Positions 30,376-42,670 of a DNA stretch of 64,000 nucleotides are shown piece by piece. The notes below the pieces were generated by a model. It saw only the letters and a list, made by a program, of their open reading frames with translations. It had not been told where the DNA came from and did not search any database. The first letter of the stretch is position 1, and each line of letters opens with the position of its first letter. The position numbers were made by a program, and so were the translations under genes. Origin of the DNA: Pocillopora verrucosa (lineage: Eukaryota > Cnidaria > Anthozoa > Scleractinia > Pocilloporidae); assembly GCF_036669915.1 (NCBI RefSeq), contig NC_089321.1:20658770-20722769 (forward strand). The letters are read 5' to 3'.

Positions 30376-30670
30376 CCACTGATGAGTGGTCTCTTGGATT
30401 CCGCAAAATGATACCAAGTAGCAGTGATCTGAATGTTAAACACAAACTTGCATTGTAAGCAACTCACATATTTCTTCTGAGCAGTCGACTGTTCGTCATC
30501 TGTAATATCACCGTCGACCATCTACAAGGGGTGGATTATTGGCGTGTTTATGTTTCATTCTTGTGCCGTGGTAATAGCGACTGTTATTCAGAATAGATAC
30601 GAAGTGATACCTCCAATGTTTTCTTTATGTTATTGTTTATGGGAATTCTCTGTCTAAGCAATGATTATTA
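30376..30670 (+). pseudogene. XKR relic, 3' piece beyond retrotransposon (unit 2)
   Basis: Duplicate of 16741-17045 with stops and frameshifts. Confidence 0.7.
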
Positions 30671-30864
30671 AAGAGAAAAAGGGGGCTTTATCATCGAGAG
30701 GCACCAAGACTCTTCTTTCGATTTCTCCTTTAATTTTTCTTCTTCATCATTTAGACAACTTGAAAACTTTCTGCCACCATTGCTACCACGGAACTTAATC
30801 ACTCTAAGACACCTCCTTAAATATTTTATTAATGAACATGTTACGAATTAAGTTAAGGGGCTTA
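30671..30864 (+). other. Unassigned spacer between XKR relics (unit 2)
   Basis: Duplicate of 17046-17234. No gene seen. Confidence 0.5.
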
Positions 30865-31600
30865 CAGCCTTTGCGAGACTGGAAGCTTTTATTTTCTGTC
30901 TCAAGAAATGGTACTCTGCAGATGAAATCGACCCGGTAAGCTCCGAAGAAACTGAAGATGCATGCACTTTGACTTTGCTGTGCTCTTTGAGGCAGTCCTT
31001 GAGTCCGCTCCACAATTTATAATTCAGTTGTTCGCCATCAGTGTTCAGGAGGAACATGCAAATAATTTCTCTACCTATCTCTTTCCTCAATCAGGCATGG
31101 GCCTTTACAACCGCTGATAAAAGGTCTCTTGCCGTGCACGAAATAATATCAAGTAGCGGTTACCTGAATGTTAAACACCAACTAGCTTTGCATGAACTCA
31201 CTTACTTTTGAGCAGTCGACTGTTCGCCATCTGTTATTTCACCGTTAGCTACAAGTGGTGGGTTATTGGGGTGTTAATGTTTCATTCTTGTGCGGTAGTA
31301 ATAGCGACTTTTATTCAGAACGGAGACAAAGTTGACTGTGATGCCTCTACCGTTTCCTTAACAATATTGCGTATGGGCATTCACTGTCTAAGAGATGACT
31401 TTGTGGAATTATCGATGGGTGTAGAAGTAATTGGATTAACCATGAGTGTGTTTTTCTCACATTTTTTCTTTCACCCCAACACTTAGCGCTCCTTACCTGT
31501 CACTGTGTGTGTTTTCGGCTCCACAATGAGAATTTGTTTACTTCGTTGGCAAAGCAAAAACCTGCCGGCGATTTACCAGCCACGATCAGCGCTGTTGTGA
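30865..31600 (+). pseudogene. N-terminally truncated XKR pseudogene (unit 2)
   Basis: Counterpart of 17235-18004 with extra damage. A deletion between the FEAVLES segment and the next membrane helix removes codons near 31050. A stop replaces Trp near 31485, and a further gap lies in the last helix. Confidence 0.85.
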
Positions 31601-33634
31601 ATACGTGTGAGGTTAAGTATAATGAGAGTTCAGTATAATCTATTCATTCGTTTACATTTAGTCCGTAGTTACTATATTTGAATTTGACCTCCGAAATTAA
31701 GTTTAAGCTATTAAGATGAGTTTCGAAGTTGTGACTATCTTGTTTAACTTTCACCACTAGACGTGCGTAGGTGGGACTACTGTCCTTGGCCATGACCCTA
31801 ACGAAAGCTTATTCTTGTTTTGGCTTACGCAGTTAAAGAGGAGGGTCCAAATTAGACTTTTTCAATCCCGTATCCCGCCGCTATCTTTCATTCCTTCCGC
31901 CATCCCGCTGCAGTGAACATTTTCATCCTGATCTCGCCTGGTTAAACCCAAAGGTGTCACGATCTGCAGCTAGATTGTTCATTATCGCAACCCAACATTC
32001 TTGCATGGCGGAGGACTTGGTAACACATGATAAGATTTAGAACTAAAGTTTCCACTTATTTTCATTTATTAGCAAAAATTGTTAAATGCGATAAATCTTT
32101 TGAATTTTTAACTCGAAATGTAGAAGGAAATAAACACCACAAGCCGCAAGTGATGGATGGATATTATAGAGTAGCTTGCAGATACTTATTAAAATACACG
32201 ATTTTAGCTTGTAGTAAGTGATTTAGAAGTTGGATACTTTCAACGAGTTTAGGTTCATGAATTTAAGACTTTGACAGATGTTGATCTTGAGTTTGACTCT
32301 CTCATTCTAAGAAAGATGTTGATTTGCATTTAGAGCGGCACTTCATGGTGTCTAGTTTTTCGCAGTATTTAATTTGCATATAAAGCTGTGTACAAGTTGA
32401 TAGTTTGTAAAGCAAGAATTAGAATAAAAGTTATCTACATTTCACAAGAAAACAAATCCGTTCTTTGAGAGAATGTCTCAAGATCATGGCGTTCCAAACT
32501 CTGTAGATGGGAATAACTGAAGGTTACTGATCTGAATCGTTAAATTAACATACAGTCCAAGATTTCATGTGGCTACAGAGGTAGCCCAATTTTTATGGCA
32601 TGGAAAAGAACTAGAAGTTGTCTAATGACGCTAGATGGTAGTGTTATAGAACATTTGTGAAAAATTGCCCCATTCCAGATATTCATGGCTAATTGACATG
32701 CAACCAATAATTAATGGTCCAAATCCACTCTAACCGGTTCACCAACCGCGAGCAAGAGTGATATGAACGCTAAGCCAGATTTAAAGCTATAAATCGGTAT
32801 AATTAGTGATTCTTTTAAATCTAGACTTTTTTATTATCAAAAATAAACGCAAAAACGGCGAGGATTTCGATGAACACCCATCAGATAGAGATACTTCATT
32901 TGTAACATTTATTGTAGATGGAATGAAATAAACACTTAACCTGGTAACAAGCAACAATACTGGACGAATAAAATAGAGTACTATGTACAAAATAGAAAAC
33001 TCGATTATTGCTTCGAGTGAGCGGTTTAGAAGTCTGACACTTTCTAAGAATATTCATTTATGATTTCAAGATTTTAGCTGATATTGATCAAAAATTGTTG
33101 ACACTCTCTTCCTAACAAAGATGTTGATTTGCATTTAAGTAGTTTCATCTGCTAAATTACTTTCTTTGTATCGCCATTATTTTTCCCAACACGAATGTCA
33201 TCTTTAAAAGAACGCGGTGTATTCCAAAAATTTCGACCAAGAAAACCGAGAGGTTTCAAGTTATGATCTTTGAAGGTTGCGTTCTTAGAGCAGTTTTCGC
33301 GGGTAAAAATACTAGCATGATAACCCAAAGTTATTTATCCGAACCATTACGAAACTGCAGTTATTTTAAGAATGTTATTGACTGCACTTGAAGACAACTT
33401 AGTCGAACACTCTTTTCTACGAATATTGTTGTATGAATTAAGATTTTGACATGTAATGATCTATTTTTTTCCCTCTCTCGTTGTACGACAGAAGTTGATT
33501 TGCATTTAACCGACACTTCAAGGTGAGTAACTTCACGTAATATTTGATACTGAATTAAAGCTGTGTGCAAGTTTAGTTTTGTAAAATCAAGAATAAGAAC
33601 AAAGTTATCTATATCTAAAACAAACTGGACACTT
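31601..33634 (+). repeat. XKR tail and spacer repeats (unit 2)
   Basis: No gene seen. Counterpart of 18005-20362 but with only one copy of the 301-bp segment. Confidence 0.7.
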
Positions 33635-34466
33635 CCATTTTCAGCAGCCTTCGCGAGAGTAAAAGCTGTTATTTTCTGTCTCAAGAAATGGTGGACTGGA
33701 GATGAAATCGACCCAGAAGCTGAATATGTACTCAATCACATCGACTTAGCTTTGCTCTTTGAGGCAGTCCTTGAATCTTCTCCTCAATTTATAATTCAGT
33801 TGTACGCCATCATTGTTCAGGAGGAACCAGCTACAATCATTCAAATCATTTCTCTACCTATCTCTTTCCTCACTCTGGCATGGGCCTTCACAGCCACTGA
33901 TAAGAAGTCTCTTGCCGAGCGCGAAATAATACCAAGTAGCGGTGCCATGAAGGTTAAACATCAACTAGCATTGTATGTAAGTTACTTAATTCTTCTGAGC
34001 AGTCGACTGTTCGCCATCTGTTATTTCACCGTCAGCTACAAGTGGTGGGTTATTGGCGTGTTGATGTTTCATTCTCAGTTGTGCCGTAGTAATAGCGACT
34101 GTTATTCAGAATAGAGACGAAGTTGGCTGTAATTCTAGCTACGTTCTCTCTACTATATTGTTTACGGGCATTCACTGTCTAAGAGATGACTTTGTCGAAT
34201 TATCGATTGGTGTACAAGTAGGTGGTCTAACCATGAGTATGTATTTCTCACATATTTTTTTTGTATTAGAAAACTTCTTTATGATCCTGATGTTTTATTT
34301 CACTTATAACCCCAATGCTTGGTACTCTTTACCTGTCACTGTGAGTGTTTGTGTGTTCAGTGTTCTTGGCTCCACAATGAGAGTTTGTTTATTTAGGTGA
34401 CTATACAAGAAATTTGCCAGCGGTTCACCACCTGCGAACAGCGGTGATGTGAATCCATGTGTGTGA
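33635..34466 (+). pseudogene. 5'-truncated XKR pseudogene (unit 2)
   Basis: Counterpart of 20363-21190 with the same breakpoint at CCATTTTCAGCAGCC. It is broken by a 4-bp CAGT insertion near 34075-34079 (CATTCT-CAGT-TGTGCC) and a Trp-to-stop change (TGA near 34398). The CAGT insertion is shared with the full-length pseudogene at 56485-57575. Confidence 0.85.
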
Positions 34467-35564
34467 ATTATTACGTTAGTTCAGTGTGATTTAGTAATTT
34501 GGTAGTTTAATAATTTAGATTTGGTAATTTGGCCTGTAGCCGTTCTATTTGAATTTTTGAAGTCCCATGTTATTTAAGTTTAAGCTGTCGAGATGAGTTT
34601 CCAAATTGTGACTTTCTTGTTTAACTTCCATCACTGGACGTGCTTAGAATGTCTACTGACCTTGCCCTGTACTTTCACGAAAGTTCTTGTTTTGGCTTAC
34701 GTAGTCAAAGATTGATTCATTTGATCGGAAGCATTAAGTACGTTATTGTTCATTTGTAAGATTTCGACGTAAAAGGGGTTTTTAACAACAGAAACTGTTT
34801 AATCTTGCAAAGTTAGTTGGCCAGCATGCCCACTCAGGCGTGCTGATATCTAATATACAAGCATGCACTTTCGAGTTTACTTAGCGAATATTGGCATTGA
34901 GTAAGAAATAGTAGTCAGTAGAAAATAGAGGATCAAAGTTTGAGCATCAAAAAGACATTAATCAGAATTTGAGTCAGACGTGATTAGTTCTAAAGCTATG
35001 AATGATCACAACTTTTTTATTAGATCTTTAGGTGTCTTTAGCAGTTTCGTGTTTTCACTTATTTTCATATATTGGTAAGATTTTTGTGGGCCCAAAAGAT
35101 GTGACAGAAGAAGAAAGAAACTGTAGAAGAAATAAAATAAACACATAACAAGCAGCGAGTATTGGATGGATAGAATGGAATAGCACATAATTATCAAAAT
35201 ACTCGATTTAAGCTTCGAGCTAGTGGTTTAGAAGTTTTACATAAATAGTTTATGTTTATAAATGTACGATTTTTAGGGATGAATTGTTTTGAAAGAAAGA
35301 TGTTGATTTGTGTTCCTCAACTTCGAGGTGGGTAACTTCCCTCAGTAGATAAAACTTATCTAAAGCTGTGTACAAGTTGATATTGTGCAAGATCAAAATT
35401 ATGATAAAAGTTATCTAAATAGTCACTCAAAGGGCTTAGGGGTGCTTATGCTTTCCTATGGTGGCCTTTAGATTTACCTGACACTTCGTTCTACCTAAGA
35501 TAAAATGTGTAGGGTTATATTCGTAATTTGTCAGTTACAGTTGTATGCTTAACCGCCAGCGACA
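34467..35564 (+). other. XKR 3' tail and spacer leading into leader copy B
   Basis: No gene seen. Nearly identical to 57576-58676. A spacer-type segment with GATGTTGATTTG and CTGTGTACAAGTTGATA is at about 35300-35390. Sequence continuous with the first base of this window begins at 35565. Confidence 0.65.
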
Positions 35565-37590
35565 AAATCATTCATTACACTGAAAAATGAAACTACCTAA
35601 TTTTTGGTTTTTTTTTTCGATCAAAGTTGATTCAGCCTTGAACTCGATTACAACGATGACAAATTTGTTTGCACCAGAGACTTTCTCTTTACATCAAAAG
35701 TAACCGATTAAGATGGTTTTTATACAATTGCTTTGCAATTACGAACTATTCAAGGCTGACTTATCCAGACGTTGTTCCTCTTATGATATTTTAAAAACAT
35801 GTATGAAGGTATTTTCTTACCTTTTCTTTCTTGTGTGCTTCACTCGGAGAAACGACAATAACACGTAAAAGTCATTAGTTGACTCAAAATAAGGAAAATA
35901 TTTCACCTATTGTTAATCTTTTGAAAGAAAATTTTGTCGAGCATTTGAATAAAATGAGAGTCTGGATATGATATCATATGGGGACAGGTGGGAGTACAGA
36001 ATGATGAAAAAAGGAAGGAAGTGGAGGTGAAGGATATGAAGAATGTGTAATGAGAGGAGGTAAAGGAGGAGAAGTCTGGGAACGACGCTTTTTACTGCCA
36101 CGTCTTGTATCTGTAATTGCGTGATAAATAATTCGTGCAGGAAACTGATGCGTGGAGGACCAATTTCACCTGGCTATCAGTAGTAAATTTTCAAATGATG
36201 ATCGATCATTTTCAGTTGTCAAGGATTAATTACCTCTTAGATTGCATGCTATATGCGTTTTTCCCTCAGTCTCTTTTACAAAAAGACGGACTAAGTACTG
36301 AAAAGCAACAGACTCATTCGCGTTACTACAAAAAGGTTGGACAGTACTTAGCTGCATGTGCCTCATAAAAGAAAACTAAAGTTCATGTCTGTCCTCAGTC
36401 ACTTGATTCGACATTCAGTGTTGTGCTCACTTTTTCTGGAGCAGCCTGCTCGAATGGCATAAATCGAGAGGGAAGAGAATAACAAGCAAGAATTTTGATG
36501 TAACAGAAAAAAACCGGAAAAATTTGTTTTTACTAAAAAATTATGGTTGTTTTGTTCTTAAATGTTGTTCAATAGTTATAACTTATTGAGTGATGTTGAC
36601 ATTAAACGTATATAGTACTATCTCAAAGTATGTGGCGAAGCAGAAAGTCATGATCACCTTGAACGACCCTGATGCCGACAACGTGAAGCATTGCTTGAGT
36701 ACCGCACTAAATTTTTGTATTCTGACCGACAGGCTTTTATGGTGAGGTCAGTTTACCGGATTGAATTTTACATTGGTTTCAACTCATTTTCCATAGGTGT
36801 GTTTTTACTTGGAAAAACAGTTGAATGTTCCGTACAGCTTAGTTAAGCATTTACCAGGCGATTGTTTAAAAGGTAATTGCAATAACTAACAGTAAAATAA
36901 CCATGATATTTACCTGAATAAAATGATGAGGAATTTTTGAGACTTGAAAGTTTTGATTTTGACATTCGTGAGGTGAGGTGAGGTCAGTTTACCGGATTGA
37001 ATTTTACATTCGTTTCAACTCATTTTCCCATATGTGTGTTTTTACTTGGAAAAGCAGTTGAATGTTCCGTACAGCTTAGTTAAACATTTACCAGGCGATT
37101 GTTTAGAAGCTAATTGCAATTACTTACCGTAAAATAACTATGATATTTACCTGAACATACTGGTGAGGAATTTTTAAGAAAAAGATTTTTAAGCTTTTCA
37201 TTCGCAGTTATCGGTTAACTGGATTAAATGTGCTCTCTCAAACCAAAGTATAACATGTGGCGTGTTTTTGACCAGCCAATAGGGAAGTTTGTTTACTAAT
37301 TTTTGTGCGTTGAGAGAATTTTGCACTCTATCACAATAAAATGTTTCTTCGCGCAGATCCTTGTTGTCGCTCTGTTATAAAAGAATTTGCTCACGCTTTT
37401 GGCTGTGCGTATATCGAGTTATAGATGCACTTAAGAAGTTTGAAGAGCACTCAAAAGCTACTCTTACGCATTTTTCTTGCTCTCCAAACCTCTCACGCGC
37501 ATCCGTAACTTGATATACGCACGCTAAGCATGAACAAATTCTTAAGTGGTTATCCTGGAAGGCTTGCGAATTACTCTCTTCGTCGTCAAT
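35565..37590 (+). other. 5' leader/promoter-proximal repeat unit of XKR gene 3 (copy B)
   Basis: Almost identical to 1-2026 (offset 35564 bp), including the purine tract, the 236-bp tandem duplication (about 36743-37164) and TATAAAAG at 37376-37383. No convincing coding gene. Confidence 0.65.
37376..37383 (+). promoter_or_regulatory. TATA-like box of leader copy B
   Basis: TATAAAAG at the same relative place as 1812-1819, separated from XKR gene 3 by the 7-kb composite insertion. Confidence 0.45.
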
Positions 37591-37602
37591 AGTCCTTTTT
37601 AC

Positions 37603-37902
37603 GGAAAGCACTATATAACATCGTCCTAAACCAGATGAGCCCACGACATATCAGCGGCATCTTGTATGAGTATCCGCAGTTTACAATGTGACTTCCGCTT
37701 TTTCTTGTTGACGCGTACTCACAGTGTACTCGAGTGTTAGGAAGTTCGCGTAGTGCGTCTGAGCCAGTTTCTGCCAGATTTGAACAGAAAAACAGGTCCT
37801 TTGTTGGACTGTAATGATACTTTGATGGCGCTGTTAACGAAATGTTTGGCCGGTTCGTAAGTTGTCAACCTGGTTTCGGTCGATCTGATTGATTGACAAC
37901 AC
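37603..37902 (+). repeat. Left long inverted repeat of Ulp1 element, copy B
   Basis: Pairs with about 40646-40941 in reverse complement. Confidence 0.85.
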
Positions 37903-38247
37903 CTCTTGAAAATCCTACACACCATCGAACTAAGCCTCATAGCTGCCAAGTGAGCAGAAGAACAATGACATCAAAATACTCGAGAAAGATAAGTATTAAT
38001 TTTAATTGCATTTGTGTTAAACTTATATGTACAGAAATTTCTGAAGAGGTACTTAATCAGAAGTTTATCTCATGATAAGCCTTCAAACTTGTATTAAATA
38101 AATTGATGTACATATTTCACAATTTTAAGATGATTATGTGATGACAATACACAGAAAACTGACGGAGAAATTCATAGTTTTCATAATTTTGAATTCATTC
38201 ATAATTTTGAATTACAAATCATTCAGACCATAGCCACATATAGACTT

Positions 38248-40068
38248 TTAGATTGTCACTGCTTTTCTTTTGGTGATTGCATGATATGGTACCCGTCTTG
38301 ATGTTCTTGGGAAAGGAACCATATCATGCAAGTCCAGGCAGTTGATGTAGTGTTTGCGCATTTTGTCTTGGTCATATGACTGCGCTGTGGGGTCTAGGCC
38401 ATGGCATAAATCTGTAGCAAATGCCAGTGCAAACAAGCCACAGTCATTTGAATTTGTTTGCTTTTGCACTCTTTCATTAGAAAAAGTGACTGTAGAACCA
38501 GTATACAATAGCATGCGACTTGAATGATCAATGGCAACCGCGCTTACATTTTGATATAAGCTGTCATACACCTTGACAGTTCCAGGACTAGTAGCTATTG
38601 TGCTCAGGCAAACCCAGAGTGAGCCAGTGTTTATGATCTGTACAAACTCACTAATGGCTGGAGTGACTAATGCACTCACAATAACAGGGTCCCTTAGACC
38701 ATCTACAAGAGGGAATTTTTGTTTTAGGAGGATCTGACCAGCATGTATCTCAGAATCACACAGCCATGTTGTCTTGTTTAAAATGTGATCCTTTGAATCT
38801 TCATACAGTGTCAGGGTTGAGGTTGGGTCCTCAGGGTCCTGAAGATGCAACCATGACTTTGGATCAGGAGAGCTGTCAGCAATAACTAAGACAGGAATTT
38901 GCTGGTTGTATTCTTTTGTAATGCCAGATGATAGGTTAGCAGAAGTTGTATCTTGCATTGAGTCATCACATACACCTGTGTTGATGGAGATAGTTGTGCT
39001 TTTGAGTGAGTGAGTGGCATTTTCTTTGATGAAGGGATGAGTATCTTGTTCAGCAGAGGTCTCCTTATTAATGGCTATTGCTTTCAGGGTGTCACTCTTT
39101 TTCCCAGGGTCCTGTGGATGCAACCATGACTTTGGATCAGGACAGTTTTCATCAGTTAATGAGACAGGAATTAGCTGGTCACATTCATTTGCAGTAGATA
39201 ATATGGTAGTGGAAGTTGTCTTTTGCATTTTTGGTTCATCACATGTACCTGAGGTGATGGGGATAGTTGTATTTTTTGGTAAGGGTGTGATATTTTCATT
39301 AAAGAAGGGTTGGGTATCTTGTTCAGAAGTGGACGTCATCTTCAGGGTGTCATCCTTTTCTTCTTTTTCTCTTTTAATGAAAACCTCTTTTGGATTATTG
39401 GCAAGATTATGACAGATATTGAAACTTTTTTTCTGAGACTGTGGCAGAGAGGCTGGTTTCTTTGACTGGCAAGGTAACTGAATAGGATGACTGTTTTTTC
39501 TTTTAAGTCTCAATCGGAGCGGCAAATGAGCATACTTTTTTTTTTGGCACTGAGGACCTGTTTCAAGTGGTGCCTTTTTCTACACTTGAAGCTAAGTTGA
39601 ATTTTAATTACATGTTAATTTTGAAAGTCTAACTGACCAGGGTAAACCGAAGAATAATGATGTGTACATGTATTCTTAAGATATCAATAATTATTGGAAA
39701 AAAGTTAAATCCCTTTTTTTATTTTGATTTATCTATATTTCATGTTAATAACACGATCTCACACGCCCCTGGCTTTAAATACCTATAGTGTCTAAATAAA
39801 GTTATACTTCACTTTACTTTACTGTCAGTATGGTTTATTTTGTAAATCTTTACATGTGAGCTTACTTACCCAGCCTACTGCAATTTGAAAATCCTCCTGT
39901 TTGTTTAAATACAGTGAAGCGTGTCGTCATAGCTATCTCGTACTGTTTTATGAGTTCGTCAGCGCTGCTTTCATCGTTAACATACCCGGAATAAGGGTCA
40001 AACTGTACGGTCCATCTTGAAGCCCAAGGTGTACTGTTACCAGCCATGTTTGTTCTTCTACCAAACAT
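38248..40068 (-). CDS. Ulp1-like protease of transposon, two exons, copy B
   Basis: Same two-exon model as 2684-4504 (exon 1 40068-39870, exon 2 39578-38248). It differs from copy A by a few residues: Asp to Glu in the first repeat, Gly to Ser before the protease core and Cys to Ser near DHS. The catalytic-His position is Leu here as well, so that loss predates the segmental duplication. Confidence 0.72.
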
Positions 40069-40645
40069 TTAGATTTCCCGCCAATATTTGCCCGCGAGCC
40101 GTAAAACATAAATGCATGAGTGTTAAATATTAACTGGACCACCCCTTGGCAAATATATTTATTAGTAGCAAATAAGATGTTGAACAAAAACCAAGAGATC
40201 ATGGTCAAATAAAACGTAAAGATAATTTATTACAAACAGAAAAGAACTGTATGTTTGTTCCAATCGAAAGATTTTACAGTGCAAAGTTATGCAAATGATC
40301 TTTGACCTGAATCTGCTTTTGGTCGATGATAGCGAGGTCAGAGGATAACATCGACCGAAACTATTAGGCTGGTCATATTTAAGTGTCGATCCTCCTTTTA
40401 ACGCCTTTATAACAGGCTAGATTTTTTCTTAAATATGTGATCTAGATAGAAATTAGTTTGTACAAGTTATGGGACGAATACTTTCGCAATAAAATATTGA
40501 AGAATACGACGCTTTATCGTCAGTCACACAGGTCACGGTCTCTTGATTCGCCGGAAACGAGCAGAAAAATAGAAGACTCTCGCTACGATTCCGCTGACGT
40601 GTCATGGGCTCATCTGGTTTGGGACGATGATATGTATTGCCCTAG

Positions 40646-40941
40646 GGGTGTTGTCAATTAATCAGATCGACCGAAACCAGGTCGACAACTTACGAACCAG
40701 CCAAACATTTCGTTAACAGCGCCATCGATCAAAATGTCATTACACTCCAACAAAAGACCCGCTTTTCTGTTCAAATCTGCCAGAAACTGGCTCAAACGCA
40801 CTTCCTATTCCATGAGTACACTGTAAAATACGCTTTAACAAGAATAAGCGGAAGTCACATTGTAAACTGCGGATACTCATACAAGATGCCGCTGATATGT
40901 CGTGGGCTCATCTGGTTTAGGACGATGTTATATAGTGCTTT
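40646..40941 (-). repeat. Right long inverted repeat of Ulp1 element, copy B
   Basis: Its outer end, TATAGTGCTTT, is fused directly into the tip of the THAP/YqaJ element. Copy A has extra bases CCTGTTAA and a second TATAGTGCTTT between them. Confidence 0.8.
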
Positions 40942-41079
40942 TTTACAGTTTCTGGCGCCATATTGGATTAGTAACCGCGCAAACACGATAGCGAGGCTGC
41001 CGGTGACCCGATTCGGGCGTCGCATAAGAGTTTGTTGGTGTTTTCAAGCGTTTCGTTGGTTTGTCGAGTCTTTGGTGAG

Positions 41080-42200
41080 ATGAATGAAAGCTTAAGCGTC
41101 GGGGAAACATCCTCCGCCCCTTGAAAGAGAAGAGGAAAGTATTGTGCAGCCTTTGACTGCAATAATAGCACCTATAATGTAAACGGTAGTCGTACAAGTT
41201 ATCATTTCTTCGAGTTTCCCAAGGACGCTCAGCGAAGGAATCGGTGGTGTTCACTTATCAAGCGGCGACACGGACAGGACGGCTTTGTTGTTTCCACCGC
41301 CACTGTCCTCTGTCATGAGCATTTTCGGGCAGAAGATATCTCGAAAAAAACTTTCTGGTCGCTGGAATTTGAAGACAGGTTTGTGATATTGTCGAGCTTT
41401 TGTTGTGTGCGTTCATGATTTGAGCTATGAAAAACTTAAAATTCAAAGATATTTTGGTCTTTAGAAACAAGGATTCGTTTAATTTTTCCCAAATCAAAGA
41501 TTTTTTGGTTGTTTTATTCGACAATTGTTGTTTTATTGTAAACTTTATGATTCAAAGTGTTTCATGTCTTGTGATTTTTGTCACTGAATGATAGAATATT
41601 TAATGTATGCTTATTAATATTGCTGGACTTCACAAAAGCAATCAATTTAATTGCAGATTAACTCATAATAAATAAATCTGAAATGATTACTGTCACATTT
41701 ACTAAGTTTTATTTATTTATTTACAAGGTGCAGAGCCATGTATGTTTAGCTGGACAAAGCAATCAAACCAAAGAAAGGCACCAAAGAAAAGAAAGATGGA
41801 CGAGTCAACTGTTGGAGTAGCAGCATCAGCATTGCAGTTTGGATCCTGCTCAGTATTTCCTTCTATCGATGCGTCAACTGATGCTGCTCATTCATTTTCA
41901 GAGTGTGATGAAAATGCTGCTGGAGTGGAGTGTGAGTCCCCTCAAACAGAGCCTGATTGTGTCCTTGAACTGCAAAGGAGAATTGAATTACTTGAAACTC
42001 AGCTAGCTGACTGCCAGGAAAAACTCAGTGAAGCAGAAAAGGAAAATGCTGTGTTATCAGAACGTCAATTTTCCATTGACAAAATTAAAGATGACAATGC
42101 TGCTGTTTTATTTTACACCGGATTCCCAAGTTATGAGGCATTAATAAGCTTCTACAAATACATTGAGCCAAAGCTTTCCAAAATGTTACTGGAAGGGTGA
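41080..42200 (+). pseudogene. THAP-domain transposase remnant, frameshifted, copy B
   Basis: Same gene as 5536-6655, with the same in-frame TGA before the THAP domain. In addition the A run after CTCG near 41343-41350 has seven A's instead of six, which shifts the frame inside the THAP finger after LCHEHF. Exon 2 (ORF 41742-42200) is unchanged in protein sequence. Confidence 0.78.
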
Positions 42201-42670
42201 AAATCTAGTAAAGGAAAGCCAGCCTTATTAACTGCCTGTGGCCTTCTGACAAACTTTTTACCCCCTTTACTACCACTGGCCAATCTTTGATTCTAGTTTT
42301 TGCTGTCTATTTATTATTAGGTAGAAATGTTTACATTTTTTGCATTTTAAAATTGTGGCAGAAGCCCAGCTATCAGTCTAAGCCTGCTTCCCGTAATCAG
42401 CCCCTTGGGTTCCATTAATTTTGTATTCCAAATAAAAGCACTTGCATGTCAATGCATATTAATAACTATTGGGATTCCATATAGTAAGTTATCATGGAAC
42501 CAAAAATTCCCACTTTATTTCATTTAAAAATGAAATTGTACATGTATTTTTACACAGTGCATGCTAGTAGACAAGAATGGTTTTGAATTGTTCCCTTGAT
42601 TTTTTTATTGTTCACCTTATGTTGACCTCTGAAGTTTTAACTTTAAACCATTTCTTGAGCATGAATAGTG

